Source: VRUE01 sp963701265
GTDB lineage: Bacteria; Actinomycetota; Thermoleophilia; Solirubrobacterales; 70-9
NCBI GenBank assembly: GCA_963701265.1
Contig: OY969581.1
Coordinates: 744,001-808,000 of the forward strand
Direction of reading: 5' to 3'
Length of the DNA stretch: 64,000 bases
Shown: piece after piece, positions 56,580-64,000 of the stretch
Numbering within the stretch: the first letter of the stretch is position 1
Layout: each line of letters starts with the position of its first letter
Program-made: the position numbers and the translations under genes
Notes under the pieces: model-generated
The model's input: only the letters and a program-made list of their open reading frames with translations
What the model was told of the DNA's origin: nothing
Database searches by the model: none

Positions 56580-58610
56580 CTAGGCGTCTTCGAGCAGCGA
56601 CAGCAGTCCGGCCTCGTCGAGTACCTCGGTCTCGTATTTCTCCGCCTTGGCCAGCTTCGAACCCGGGTTCTCGCCGGCGACGACGTAATCCGTTTTTTTC
56701 GAGACCGAGTTGACGACCTTGCCCCCGGCCGCCTTGATCAGGGCGCCGGCCTCCTCGCGGGTCAGTTCGGGCAGCGTTCCGGTGAGCACGAACGTCTTGC
56801 CTTCGAGCGGGCCGCCGCTGGCGCGCCGTTCGGAGGGGTCCTGCTCCAAGCGCAGGCCCTTCTCGCGCAGCTTCTCGACCAGCTCCCAGGTGCGATCGTC
56901 GCCGAGCGACTCGGCGATCTGCACGGCCATGATTGGCCCGACGCCCTCGACCTCCTCGATCTGCTCGGGGTCGGCCGTGTGCAGGGCATCGATCGAGCCG
57001 AAGTGGTCGGCGAGCGCTTCGGCGGTGACGTAGCCGACGCCGGGCAGGCCAAGCGCGTAGAGCACGCGTTTGAAGGGCCGCGAGCGCGAGGAGTCGATTG
57101 CCGCCAGCAGGTTGCGGGCCGATATCTCGCCGAAGCCCTCGAGACCCTCCAGCTGCTCCTCCCTCAGCTCGTAGATGTCGGCGACGTCGGCGATCAGGCC
57201 TTCTTGCAGAAAGCGCAGCGCCTGCTTCTCGCCGAGGCCGTCGATGTCCATCGCCCCCTTGCTGACGAAGTGTTTTACGTGCTGGAAGGACTGGCCGGGG
57301 CAGCCGGCCCGGTTGGGGCAGATCGTGAAGACCGCGTCCTCGGGCTTGACCGTTGGCGTGCCGCAGGCGGGGCATTTCGCCGGTGGCTTGGGTTTGGGGC
57401 CGCGCCGCTTGCCCTTCTCCTGGCGCTGGATCAGTGGGGCGACGACTTGGGGGATCACATCCCCGGCGCGCATCACCACGACCTCGTCGCCCGGTCGCAC
57501 GTCCTTGCGAGCGAGGTCCTCCTCGTTGTGCAGGGTCGCGGTGGAGACGGTGACGCCGCCGACGTGGACCGGCTCCAGCATCGCGAAGGGGACGAGGTGG
57601 CCGGTGCGACCGACGTTCCAGACGACCTTGTTCATCTTCGTCGTCGCGGTCGTCGGCGCGAACTTCCAGGCGATCGCCCAGCGCGGCTCGCGGCCGACCA
57701 CGCCCAGCTCGCGCCAGAGCGCTCGCTCGTCAATCTTGACCACGACGCCGTCGATCTCGTAGTCGAGTTCGTCGCGGCGCTCCTCCCACCAGTGGCAGCG
57801 CTTGACCACCGACTCGATGCCCTCGTGATGATCGGTGTCCGGGTTGACCTTGAAGCCGCGCTCGCGCAGCCACTCGACCTCCTCGCTGTGGGTCGCCAGG
57901 TCGAGCCCTTTGGTTGCGCCAATCCCATAACACCAGACCGAGAGCGGACGTTCGGCGGCGAGGCTGGGATCGAGCTGGCGGATCGAGCCGGCGGCTGAGT
58001 TGCGCGGGTTGGCGAATGCCGGCTCACCGGCCTCGGCGCGCCGTTCGTTCAGCGCCTTGAAATCGGCGATCGGCAGGTAGACCTCGCCCCGCACCTCGAC
58101 CAGTGGGGGGGCGTCGTCGATGCGCAGGGGGATGGACCCGATCGTGCGCAGGTTCTGGGTCACGTTCTCGCCGACCCGGCCGTCCCCACGGGTGGCCCCG
58201 CGGGTGAAGACTCCCTCCTCGTAGGTCAGCGAGATCGCCAGGCCGTCGATCTTGGGCTCGCTGGTGTAGCTGAACTCGGCGGCGCTGATGTCGAGCCGTT
58301 TGAGGTGGTTGCGGACGCGGGTCTCCCAGGCCCGCAGCTCCTCCTCGTTGCGGGCATTGGCGAGCGAGAGCATCTGCTCGGCGTGCTCGACCTGTTCGAA
58401 GCGCTCCAGCGGTGGCGCCCCGACTCGCTGGGTCGGTGAGTCGGGCGTGCGCAGCTCGGGGTGGTCGGCCTCGATCGCGCGCAGCTCGTCGAGCAGAGCG
58501 TCGTACTCGTCGTCGCCGACGGTCGGGTCATCGAGGACGTAGTAGCGGTGATTGTGCCCCGCCAGCTCCTGCCGCAGCTCGGCCGCGCGCTGCTCGGGGG
58601 CCCCGCTCAC
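56580..58610 (-). CDS. ligA: NAD+-dependent DNA ligase LigA
   Basis: 676 aa from GTG 58610, overlapping the surE stop as GTGA. Ia domain HRYYVLDDPTVGDDEYDALL (NAD binding); adenylation site SEPKIDGLAISL with Lys120; RGEVYLPIADF and DGVVVKIDE continue the nucleotidyl-transferase core. OB fold, then a C4 zinc site (CPACGTPTVKPEDAVFTICP plus C), helix-hairpin-helix repeats and a C-terminal BRCT domain (GKTFVLTGTLPELTREEAGA). It joins DNA nicks in replication and repair; essential in nearly all bacteria. Full length. Confidence 0.97.
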   Translation of the reverse strand: MSGAPEQRAAELRQELAGHNHRYYVLDDPTVGDDEYDALLDELRAIEADHPELRTPDSPTQRVGAPPLERFEQVEHAEQMLSLANARNEEELRAWETRVRNHLKRLDISAAEFSYTSEPKIDGLAISLTYEEGVFTRGATRGDGRVGENVTQNLRTIGSIPLRIDDAPPLVEVRGEVYLPIADFKALNERRAEAGEPAFANPRNSAAGSIRQLDPSLAAERPLSVWCYGIGATKGLDLATHSEEVEWLRERGFKVNPDTDHHEGIESVVKRCHWWEERRDELDYEIDGVVVKIDERALWRELGVVGREPRWAIAWKFAPTTATTKMNKVVWNVGRTGHLVPFAMLEPVHVGGVTVSTATLHNEEDLARKDVRPGDEVVVMRAGDVIPQVVAPLIQRQEKGKRRGPKPKPPAKCPACGTPTVKPEDAVFTICPNRAGCPGQSFQHVKHFVSKGAMDIDGLGEKQALRFLQEGLIADVADIYELREEQLEGLEGFGEISARNLLAAIDSSRSRPFKRVLYALGLPGVGYVTAEALADHFGSIDALHTADPEQIEEVEGVGPIMAVQIAESLGDDRTWELVEKLREKGLRLEQDPSERRASGGPLEGKTFVLTGTLPELTREEAGALIKAAGGKVVNSVSKKTDYVVAGENPGSKLAKAEKYETEVLDEAGLLSLLEDA

Positions 58611-59416
58611 ACCGAGGTGGGGGTGCTGGCGGCGAGCATCTCGTCGAAGCCCCAGCCGCGCAGGTTCTCGAGGCCGCCGTGGTCGGTCAGGTCGAAGTGG
58701 ATCGGGGTAACCGAGATGCGGCCACTGGCGACAGCGTTGAGGTCGGTGCCGTCGATCTCCTCGTAGCCCGGCTGCCAGCCGTAGATCTCGTAGTGGCGGC
58801 GGCCGTCGGTCTCTCCGATCAGCTTCAACTCGTCGTTGTAGATCCGTTTGCCCAGCTTGGTCACTTCGATCCCTTTTGCTTCGCCGGCCGGGCAGTTGAC
58901 GTTGATCAGGGTCGCCTCGGGCATCGCCTCGTCGAGCAGCCGCCGCACCATCTCGGCGGCGAATGCCGCCGCCGCAGCGAAATCGAACTGACCGCTGACG
59001 TAGCCCATGCCGCCGCCCGAAGACTGCTGCGAGAAGGCAACCGCCGGAATTCCCAGGATGATCCCCTCGAAGGCGGCGGCGACCGTGCCCGAGTAGGTGA
59101 TGTCGTCACCAAGATTGGCGCCGTGGTTGATCCCGGAGAAGATCAGGTCGGGCCGGTGACCGACCAGTCCCAGCTCGGCAAAACGCACGCAATCGACCGG
59201 GGTGCCGTCCGTTGCGTAGCCCTTGTCGCCATCGCCGAACTCAACCTCCTCGACCGTCAGCGGCGAGCGGGTGGTGATGCTGCGGGCCGTCGCGCTGCGA
59301 TTGGAATCGGGGGCAATCACGTCGACGTCGACGCCGTCGATCTCGCGCAGGGCCCGGCGGGCAGCCTGCAGGCCCGGAGCCGAAATCCCGTCGTCGTTGG
59401 TCAGCAGGACGCGCAT
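58607..59416 (-). CDS. surE: 5'/3'-nucleotidase SurE
   Basis: 269 aa from ATG 59416; the frame extends to 59440. MRVLLTNDDGISAPGLQA has the metal-binding DD, PDSNRSATARSITTRSPL the conserved Ser/Asn, and IFSGINHGANLGDDITYSGT plus VAAAFEGIILGIPAVAFSQ complete the active site. SurE removes phosphate from nucleoside monophosphates, linked to stress survival. Slightly long, with ~25 extra C-terminal residues. It lies directly upstream of ligA and overlaps it by 4 nt. Confidence 0.93.
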   Translation of the reverse strand: MRVLLTNDDGISAPGLQAARRALREIDGVDVDVIAPDSNRSATARSITTRSPLTVEEVEFGDGDKGYATDGTPVDCVRFAELGLVGHRPDLIFSGINHGANLGDDITYSGTVAAAFEGIILGIPAVAFSQQSSGGGMGYVSGQFDFAAAAAFAAEMVRRLLDEAMPEATLINVNCPAGEAKGIEVTKLGKRIYNDELKLIGETDGRRHYEIYGWQPGYEEIDGTDLNAVASGRISVTPIHFDLTDHGGLENLRGWGFDEMLAASTPTSV

Positions 59417-59520
59417 GACGACCGATTCTAGGTGTCGCATCCCACGACCGTGCGGGAGGGGTCAGCGTCTTGCCACATCCTGCGCGCCACGGGTGAATCG
59501 CCTGCTGCCACGGTCTTCGT

Positions 59521-59745
59521 ATGGCACTCGCCCAGATCGGACCGCTGACGACTGTGCTCGAGGCTGAGGCGACAGCAGTCGGGGCGGGTGTCGTCCTATT
59601 CAGCGTGGCCGCAGGAATCGTCGGGCTCGCGTGTGGACGGTCAAGGCGGGAGGTCGAGGACGGAGCGGCCGTAGGCGGATTCGTTGGCGGCGGTGTCGGG
59701 GTCGTAGCGGTTTTGGTTGATCTCGCCCTGCGCTACGCTGGCTGA
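59521..59745 (+). CDS. Small membrane protein, two spans
   Basis: 74 aa from ATG 59521. Two hydrophobic parts, TAVGAGVVLFSVAAGIVGLA and VGGFVGGGVGVVAVLVDLAL, are separated by a charged loop CGRSRREVEDGAA. No recognisable family. It is followed after a 27-nt gap by another small membrane-protein gene, so the pair may be expressed together. Small size and composition make this a tentative gene, though the two clean spans argue for it. Confidence 0.55.
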   Translation: MALAQIGPLTTVLEAEATAVGAGVVLFSVAAGIVGLACGRSRREVEDGAAVGGFVGGGVGVVAVLVDLALRYAG

Positions 59746-59772
59746 AATGAATTGTCTGCGAAAGGATTGATC

Positions 59773-59967
59773 GTGGAGTGGGTTCGCTACGGAAATATTG
59801 GGATCACTGTGGGCGCCGTGATCACCGTGGTGGGGGTCTTGGTCTTCAGGGACTCAAGCGAAGCTGCGATGCAGGCGGTCGCAATGATCGGGTGGTTCGC
59901 CGGATTGGCCATAGCCCTATTGCTTGACGGCAGAGCACGCCGGCGCAAAAAAGACCAGCTTCAATAA
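59773..59967 (+). CDS. Small membrane protein, two spans
   Basis: 64 aa from GTG 59773 with AAAGGA upstream; TTG 59752 is an alternative. IGITVGAVITVVGVLVF and VAMIGWFAGLAIALLL are membrane spans with a charged link (RDSSEAAMQ) and a basic tail (RARRRKKDQLQ). Function unknown. Its last 7 nt overlap the end of the convergent DD-peptidase gene. Confidence 0.55.
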   Translation: MEWVRYGNIGITVGAVITVVGVLVFRDSSEAAMQAVAMIGWFAGLAIALLLDGRARRRKKDQLQ

Positions 59968-61214
59968 GAAGCGACTTCGGCGGCGATCAGGTCCTGCTCC
60001 AGGTGGGCGAGGCTGAGATCGCCGACGCTGCCCATCAGGATCGAGAAGATCATGATCCGGCCGCTGCGGTTGAAGCAGTAGCCGGAGAGGTTGCTGACGG
60101 CGTTGATCGTGCCCGTCTTCGTGCGACAACGGCCGTAGGCGGCGGTGCCGTGCATGCGATCGGCGACCGTTCCCTCCTGACCGGTGAGGGCAAGGTCCTG
60201 GATGAATTCGTCGCCCACGTCGGTGTCCCTCATCGACTCGAGCAGGCCGACCACCTGCGCGGGTGAGGCACGGTTGGAGCGGGTGAGGCCGGAGCCGTCG
60301 ACCGCGTGCACGCCGGATTCATGGCCGCGGGCGAAGGCTTGGACGACCTTGGCACCAGTGGCCGTGGTGCCGGCACCGCCGAAGCGGGCGCCGATGAGCT
60401 TGATCAGCATCTCGGCGAAGAAGTTGTCCGAGTAGACGTTGGTGGTGTTGACGATGGCGCTCAGCGGCGGCGATTCGACCCGGGCGAGTTCGGTGCTGAA
60501 CGGTGGTGCGGTGCCGAGGGCGACCGACGGTGAGATGCCGACCCCGGCCTGACGCAGGGCGAGGCCCAGCGTGCCGGCGGCGGTCAGCGCTGGGTCGGTC
60601 GCGAAGCTGTAGCCGGAAGCCGTGCTGTAGCCGGAGTTGAAGGCGAGGCCGGAGAGCGGCCCGATTTCGGAGCTCGTCGCGTAGCCGGAGTCGGCGACGC
60701 CGCGCAGCCGATCAAAGACGCTGTCGTCGGCGTAGAGCCGCCCCGTCACCGACTTGATTCCGGCTTCACGGACCTGCCGCTTGAGCTGAAGGATGTTGGT
60801 CCCGAGCCCGCCGAGGAAGCGTCGGTAAAAGGAGGGGGTGCCCAGGGTGGGGTCGCCTGCCCCGACCAGATAGAGGCTGCCGTGGAGGACGCCGTTACGG
60901 TCGATGCCGCCGTCGGTCTTGAGCAGGGTCGTGAGCTTCGATTCCACCCCCAGCCGCGCCAGCGCGGTCGCGGTCGTGAACAGCTTCATGTTCGAGGCCA
61001 GCGGGCGCTGGCGGGCCGGTGCCCGCGCGCAGACCGTCTTACCGGTCTCAGCGTCGATCACGAGCAGGCCGCTGGCGCCACCACCGCCGCGCGCCAAGCG
61101 AGAACGCATCGTTGCGCAAACATCGCTGCGCGAGGCCGCTTCGGCCGCTGCGGCGAGCAAGAGAGCCGCAAGCAGGGCACAAATAACGGCGGAGATTGCC
61201 GGGGAACGCCTCAC
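59961..61214 (-). CDS. dacB: D-alanyl-D-alanine carboxypeptidase/endopeptidase, PBP4 (S13) family
   Basis: 417 aa from GTG 61214, which gives a clean signal peptide (VRRSPAISAVICALLAALLL); the frame reaches 61265 but would put 17 polar residues before it. S13 family motifs: SNMK (SxxK) in RPLASNMKLFTT, SDN (SxN) in NVYSDNFFAEM, and KTG in RTKTGTINAVSN. A large insert lies between SxxK and SxN, as in PBP4. Trims or cuts peptidoglycan stem peptides outside the membrane. Starts 16 nt from the divergent patatin gene. Confidence 0.92.
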   Translation of the reverse strand: MRRSPAISAVICALLAALLLAAAAEAASRSDVCATMRSRLARGGGGASGLLVIDAETGKTVCARAPARQRPLASNMKLFTTATALARLGVESKLTTLLKTDGGIDRNGVLHGSLYLVGAGDPTLGTPSFYRRFLGGLGTNILQLKRQVREAGIKSVTGRLYADDSVFDRLRGVADSGYATSSEIGPLSGLAFNSGYSTASGYSFATDPALTAAGTLGLALRQAGVGISPSVALGTAPPFSTELARVESPPLSAIVNTTNVYSDNFFAEMLIKLIGARFGGAGTTATGAKVVQAFARGHESGVHAVDGSGLTRSNRASPAQVVGLLESMRDTDVGDEFIQDLALTGQEGTVADRMHGTAAYGRCRTKTGTINAVSNLSGYCFNRSGRIMIFSILMGSVGDLSLAHLEQDLIAAEVASY

Positions 61215-61221
61215 TAAGTGG

Positions 61222-61228
61222 GATAATG
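61222..61228 (+). promoter_or_regulatory. Candidate -10 box of the patatin gene
   Basis: GATAATG (61222-61228) lies 8-9 nt before ATG 61236. If it is the -10 element, transcription would start at or next to that ATG, giving a leaderless mRNA with MGKVVDI as its first residues. No clear -35 box is seen. Divergent from the DD-peptidase start. Confidence 0.35.
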
Positions 61229-61229
61229 C

Positions 61230-62483
61230 ATGTTTATGGGCAAAGTTGTGGACATAGAGTCGCAACCGCGACGGCGCCGCGGCCGCAAACGCCCATCGAA
61301 GACGGCCCTCGTCCTCGGCGGCGGCGGCTTCACCGGCGGGGTCTACGAGATCGGCGCCCTGCGCGCCCTCGACCTGCTCGCGGTCAACAGCACGGTCAAC
61401 AACTTCGACGTTTACGTCGGCACCAGCGCCGGCTCCTTCGTCGCCAGCATGCTCGCCAACGGCGTCACGCCCGACGAAATGATGCAGGTGATCAACCGGC
61501 GCATCCCTTCGGAGCTCGAGGACCTCGACCTGGGCAAGGTGCTCAAGCCCAACTACCTCGGCTTCCTCGAGAAGGCCGCGATGTTGCCGCTGCGCTCGTT
61601 CGAGCTCGCCCGCAGCCTGGCCGGGATGGGCAAATTCTCGGCGATGGACGTGGTCGTCGGCTTGGCCGAGGCGTTGCCGACCGGCTTCTACTCGGGCAAC
61701 GGGATCGGCGACTACGTTGCCGCCGCTCTGAGCGAAGAGGAGCGCGTCGACGACTTCCGCCTGCTCTCCAAAGAGCTCTATCTGACCGCAACCGACCTCG
61801 ACACCTGCGAGCGGATTACCTTCGGCGAGGAGGGCTGGAACGACGTGCCGATCTCAAAGGCGATCCAGTGCTCAACCGCGCTGCCGATCGTCTACAAGCC
61901 GGTCGATCTCAAGGGGCGCCAGCTGGTCGATGGCGGCATTCGTTCGACCACCAACGTCGACATCGCGGTCGAAAAGGGCGCCAAATTCATCGTCGTCGTC
62001 AACCCACTGGTCCCCTACGTGAACGATTTCGAGCGGACGATTCCGACCGTTTTCGGCACCCGGGTGCGGCGCGTCTCCGACATGGGCCTGCCGGCGATCG
62101 CCAACCAGACCTTCCGCCTGATCGCCCACGCTCGTCTTCACCAGGCCGTCGAGCAATGGCAGGAGCGCTACCCCGGCGTCGACATCATCCTGGTCGAGCC
62201 CGAGGCCAACGACGAGCTGATGTTCGGCACGCCGATCATGGACTACTCGCGCCGCCTCAAAATCGCCCGCCACGGCTTCGAATCGGTCACCGCGACCCTG
62301 GCCAAGGACTACGACCGCTTCCAGGAGATCGCCGAACGCCACGGCCTCGAGATCTCCGGCCGCCGCGTCAGCCGCGTGGTCGAGCGGGCCGCCGAAGAGG
62401 AGCAGGAGCAAAACTCCACCTGGCGCCGGGTCCTCGAGCAAACGACCTCGGCTCTGCTGCGGCAGTCGGGCGAGGCTTCTTAG
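61230..62483 (+). CDS. Patatin-like phospholipase
   Basis: 417 aa from ATG 61230; ATG 61236 is a likely alternative. After a basic stretch, LVLGGGGFTGGVYEIGAL is the oxyanion-hole glycine loop, VGTSAGSFVAS the GxSxG nucleophile (Ser66) and LVDGGIRS the DGG catalytic Asp (Asp234). It is a Ser/Asp dyad lipid acyl hydrolase. The C-terminal ~180 residues are extra and helical, typical of the bacterial type. No signal peptide, so cytoplasmic or membrane-associated. A multi-stem element begins 13 nt after its stop. Confidence 0.93.
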   Translation: MFMGKVVDIESQPRRRRGRKRPSKTALVLGGGGFTGGVYEIGALRALDLLAVNSTVNNFDVYVGTSAGSFVASMLANGVTPDEMMQVINRRIPSELEDLDLGKVLKPNYLGFLEKAAMLPLRSFELARSLAGMGKFSAMDVVVGLAEALPTGFYSGNGIGDYVAAALSEEERVDDFRLLSKELYLTATDLDTCERITFGEEGWNDVPISKAIQCSTALPIVYKPVDLKGRQLVDGGIRSTTNVDIAVEKGAKFIVVVNPLVPYVNDFERTIPTVFGTRVRRVSDMGLPAIANQTFRLIAHARLHQAVEQWQERYPGVDIILVEPEANDELMFGTPIMDYSRRLKIARHGFESVTATLAKDYDRFQEIAERHGLEISGRRVSRVVERAAEEEQEQNSTWRRVLEQTTSALLRQSGEAS

Positions 62484-62495
62484 CCCCCAGCCGCG

Positions 62496-62648
62496 TGGGA
62501 GGGCCGTTGGCCCTTTCTGGGAATTGATGTCGCACGCGCCCTATGGGCGCTTAGCGACGAATTGAGAGCGCGGCTGCGCCGCGCCTAGAAGCACGAGTGC
62601 GGCGGCTGCCTTCGGCAACATTCCCAGAAAGGGCCAACGGCCCTCCCA
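62496..62648 (+). repeat. 153-nt multi-stem palindromic element, copy 1 (sense to patatin gene)
   Basis: Outer stem: 29-nt perfect arms (62496-62524 and 62620-62648). Inside are three hairpins: GCGCCC/GGGCGC (62536-62541/62545-62550), GCGCGGC/GCCGCGC (62568-62574/62578-62584) and TGCC-TTC-GGCA (62607-62617). Interior words GTCGCACGCGCCC, CTTAGC, GAGCGCGGC, TAGA and GCTGCCTTCGGCAACATT are shared with copy 2 on the other strand. Confidence 0.85.
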
Positions 62649-62781
62649 TCCAGCTCGGAAGCGAGAAGCTTCATGTGGCGTAGGAGAGCGGCACCACCCT
62701 GTCGGGGCGGCGCCCAGCCTCGCGCAAGAGGTCGAGCTTGCACGTTCGAGCTGGGGCGCTCTATTCGAGGGGAGCTTGCGA
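62649..62781. other. Spacer between the two palindromic elements
   Basis: 133 nt with no gene. It contains small partial inverted repeats (for example CTCGCGCAAG near 62724 against CTTGCGAGA near 62775), perhaps a decayed third copy. Confidence 0.5.
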
Positions 62782-62935
62782 GAGGAGTCGGTTGGCTCTC
62801 TGGTCGAATGTTGCCGAAGGCAGCGATATGCAATCTGTCTATTGCGCGGCGAAGCCGCGCTCGAACCTTGGAGCTAAGCGCCCGCGAAGCGGGCGCGTGC
62901 GACACCAATTCGACCAGAGAGCCAACCGACTCCTC
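62782..62935 (-). repeat. 154-nt multi-stem palindromic element, copy 2 (sense to acyl-CoA synthetase gene)
   Basis: Outer stem: 28-nt perfect arms (62782-62809 and 62908-62935), different in sequence from copy 1. Internal hairpins GCGCCCGC/GCGGGCGC (62878-62885/62889-62896), GCGCGGC/GCCGCGC (62844-62850/62854-62860) and TGCC/GGCA match copy 1 in order and place when read on the minus strand. It ends 10 nt from the acyl-CoA synthetase stop. Confidence 0.85.
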
Positions 62936-62945
62936 CCGCCCAACC

Positions 62946-64000
62946 TCAGCCTGCGTAGAGCGCCTCGATCTCCTGCTCGTGCTTGCTGGCCACCACCGCG
63001 CGCTTGACCTTCAGCGTCGGCGTCAACTCGCCGCTTTCCTGCGATAGGTCGCGCGGCAGGATCGCCACCTTCTTGACCTGCTCGACCCGGGCGAATTTCT
63101 CGTTGATCGTCGCCACGTGGTCTTCGATCGCTTTCAGCACGTCCTGGTTCTTGGCCAGCTGCTCGGCGTCCTCGGGCAGGCCGTGCTCCTTGGCGTAGGC
63201 GACCGCGTCTTCGGGGTCGAGGGTGACCAAGGCGACGAGGTAGGGCTTGCGGTCACCGACGACGACGCACTGGGAGACCAGCGGGTGCTGCTTGATTTCG
63301 TTCTCGAGGTTGGCCGGGGTGATGTTCTTGCCGCCGGCGGTGATGATGATGTCCTTCTTGCGGCCGGTGATCTTGATGAAGCCCTCGGAGTCGATCTCGC
63401 CGATGTCGCCGGTGTGCAGCCAGCCGTCGACGATCGTCTCGCGGGTCGCCTCCTCGTTCTTGTAGTAGCCCTGGAAGACGTTGGGGCCCTTGACCAGGAT
63501 CTCGCCGTCGTCGGCGATTTTGATCTCGCAACCCGGGAAGGGTTTGCCGATCGTGCCGACCTTGAAGTCGTCGGGCGAGGAGATCGTCGCCGCGGTCGAG
63601 GTCTCGGTCATGCCCCAGCCCTCGAGCACGAGGACGCCGGCGGCGTCGAAGAAGCTGAGGATCTCGGGGTTGATCGGGGCGGCGCCGGAGACGGCGAGGC
63701 GCAGGTTGCCGCCGAAGAGGCCGCGGATCTTGGAGAGCACCTGCTTGTCGGCGAGCTCGTACTGCTTGCGCAGCAGGAAGCCCGGTTTGCGGCCGGAGCG
63801 CTCGGCGGCGCGCATCTTCTTGCCGACCTCGATCGACCAGTTGAAGATCGCCTTCTTGATGCCGCCCTCTTTCTCGATGCCGCTGCTGGCGGCGCCGTAG
63901 ATCTTCTCGAAGATGCGCGGCACCGAGGGGAAGTAGGTCGGCTTAAGCTCGCCCAGGTTGGGCAGGATCTTGAGCGGATCGCGCTCCCAGTAGGCGATCG
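62946..64000 (-). CDS. Long-chain acyl-CoA synthetase (AMP-forming), N-terminal part outside window
   Basis: The C-terminal ~351 residues are visible; the frame is open to the right edge (AYWERDPLKILPNLGELKPT lies upstream of the first in-window Met). Motifs of the ANL family: VLEGWGMTETSTAATISS (motif with Thr-Glu), GEILVKGPNVFQGYYKNEEA, DGWLHTGDIGEIDSEGFIKI with the ribose-binding Asp, and GRKKDIIITAGGKNITPANL including the hinge. It activates fatty acids to acyl-CoA through acyl-AMP. The length and FadD15-like motifs fit long-chain substrates, which fits the acyl-CoA dehydrogenase elsewhere in the window. Pairs convergently with the patatin gene. Confidence 0.93.
   Translation of the reverse strand, partial: IAYWERDPLKILPNLGELKPTYFPSVPRIFEKIYGAASSGIEKEGGIKKAIFNWSIEVGKKMRAAERSGRKPGFLLRKQYELADKQVLSKIRGLFGGNLRLAVSGAAPINPEILSFFDAAGVLVLEGWGMTETSTAATISSPDDFKVGTIGKPFPGCEIKIADDGEILVKGPNVFQGYYKNEEATRETIVDGWLHTGDIGEIDSEGFIKITGRKKDIIITAGGKNITPANLENEIKQHPLVSQCVVVGDRKPYLVALVTLDPEDAVAYAKEHGLPEDAEQLAKNQDVLKAIEDHVATINEKFARVEQVKKVAILPRDLSQESGELTPTLKVKRAVVASKHEQEIEALYAG

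Overview
High-GC bacterial chromosome whose gene content points to Actinomycetota, most likely class Thermoleophilia (Solirubrobacterales and relatives). This placement is inferred from protein style, not from a 16S gene. The supports are frequent GTG/TTG starts, actinobacterial-type RNA polymerase, zinc-binding forms of L33, L36, S14 and S4, and secreted repeat proteins of a kind common in that class.

Layout. (1) 1-860: 5' part of a membrane GT2 glycosyltransferase (minus strand). (2) 962-5613: an intact tRNA-Ser(CGA), then a 4.5-kb island ending in a perfect 74-bp copy of the tRNA 3' part. The island carries a membrane-anchored thioredoxin-fold protein and a secreted SGNH hydrolase, plus non-coding debris that includes a 189-nt stretch with no T on the plus strand. 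(3) 5723-8462: a small secreted protein, an S1 protease, tRNA-Thr(GGT) and an acyl-CoA dehydrogenase. (4) 8497-17333: a tRNA-Glu(TTC) with an enlarged D-loop, then an 8.7-kb accessory island. It holds a GNAT gene, an integrase remnant, a 1512-aa STAND NTPase with an N-terminal nuclease-like domain (antiviral Avs type), a small membrane protein, toxin-antitoxin genes and relics, a DUF2283 protein and a Fic protein behind a clear operator. It ends in degraded copies of the tRNA 3' end. (5) 17345-20112: an ArsR-DUF899-small protein-AHSA1 operon joined by 4-nt overlaps, a DksA-like protein without zinc cysteines, and a methyltransferase.

(6) 20262-55831: the core translation and transcription region: rpmG-secE-nusG-rplKAJL-rpoBC, then fusA-tuf, then the S10, spc and alpha ribosomal clusters with secY, adk, map, rpmJ and rpoA. 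Departures from the usual order are: rpsL-rpsG lie on the opposite strand from fusA-tuf behind a membrane-protein gene; infA is absent between map and rpmJ; and S17, L5, S5, L10, S3 and SecE carry long charged or low-complexity extensions. Most neighbouring genes overlap by 1-4 nt.

(7) 55828-64000: truA, ligA and surE (minus), two small membrane proteins, a PBP4-type DD-peptidase, a patatin-like phospholipase and part of a long-chain acyl-CoA synthetase. The last two converge, and each is followed in its own sense direction by a copy of the same ~153-nt multi-stem palindromic element. The outer stems of the two copies differ in sequence yet remain perfectly paired.

The core genes form the protein-synthesis and RNA polymerase machinery. 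The two tRNA-anchored islands are the accessory part, and the second is the likely phage-defence locus.
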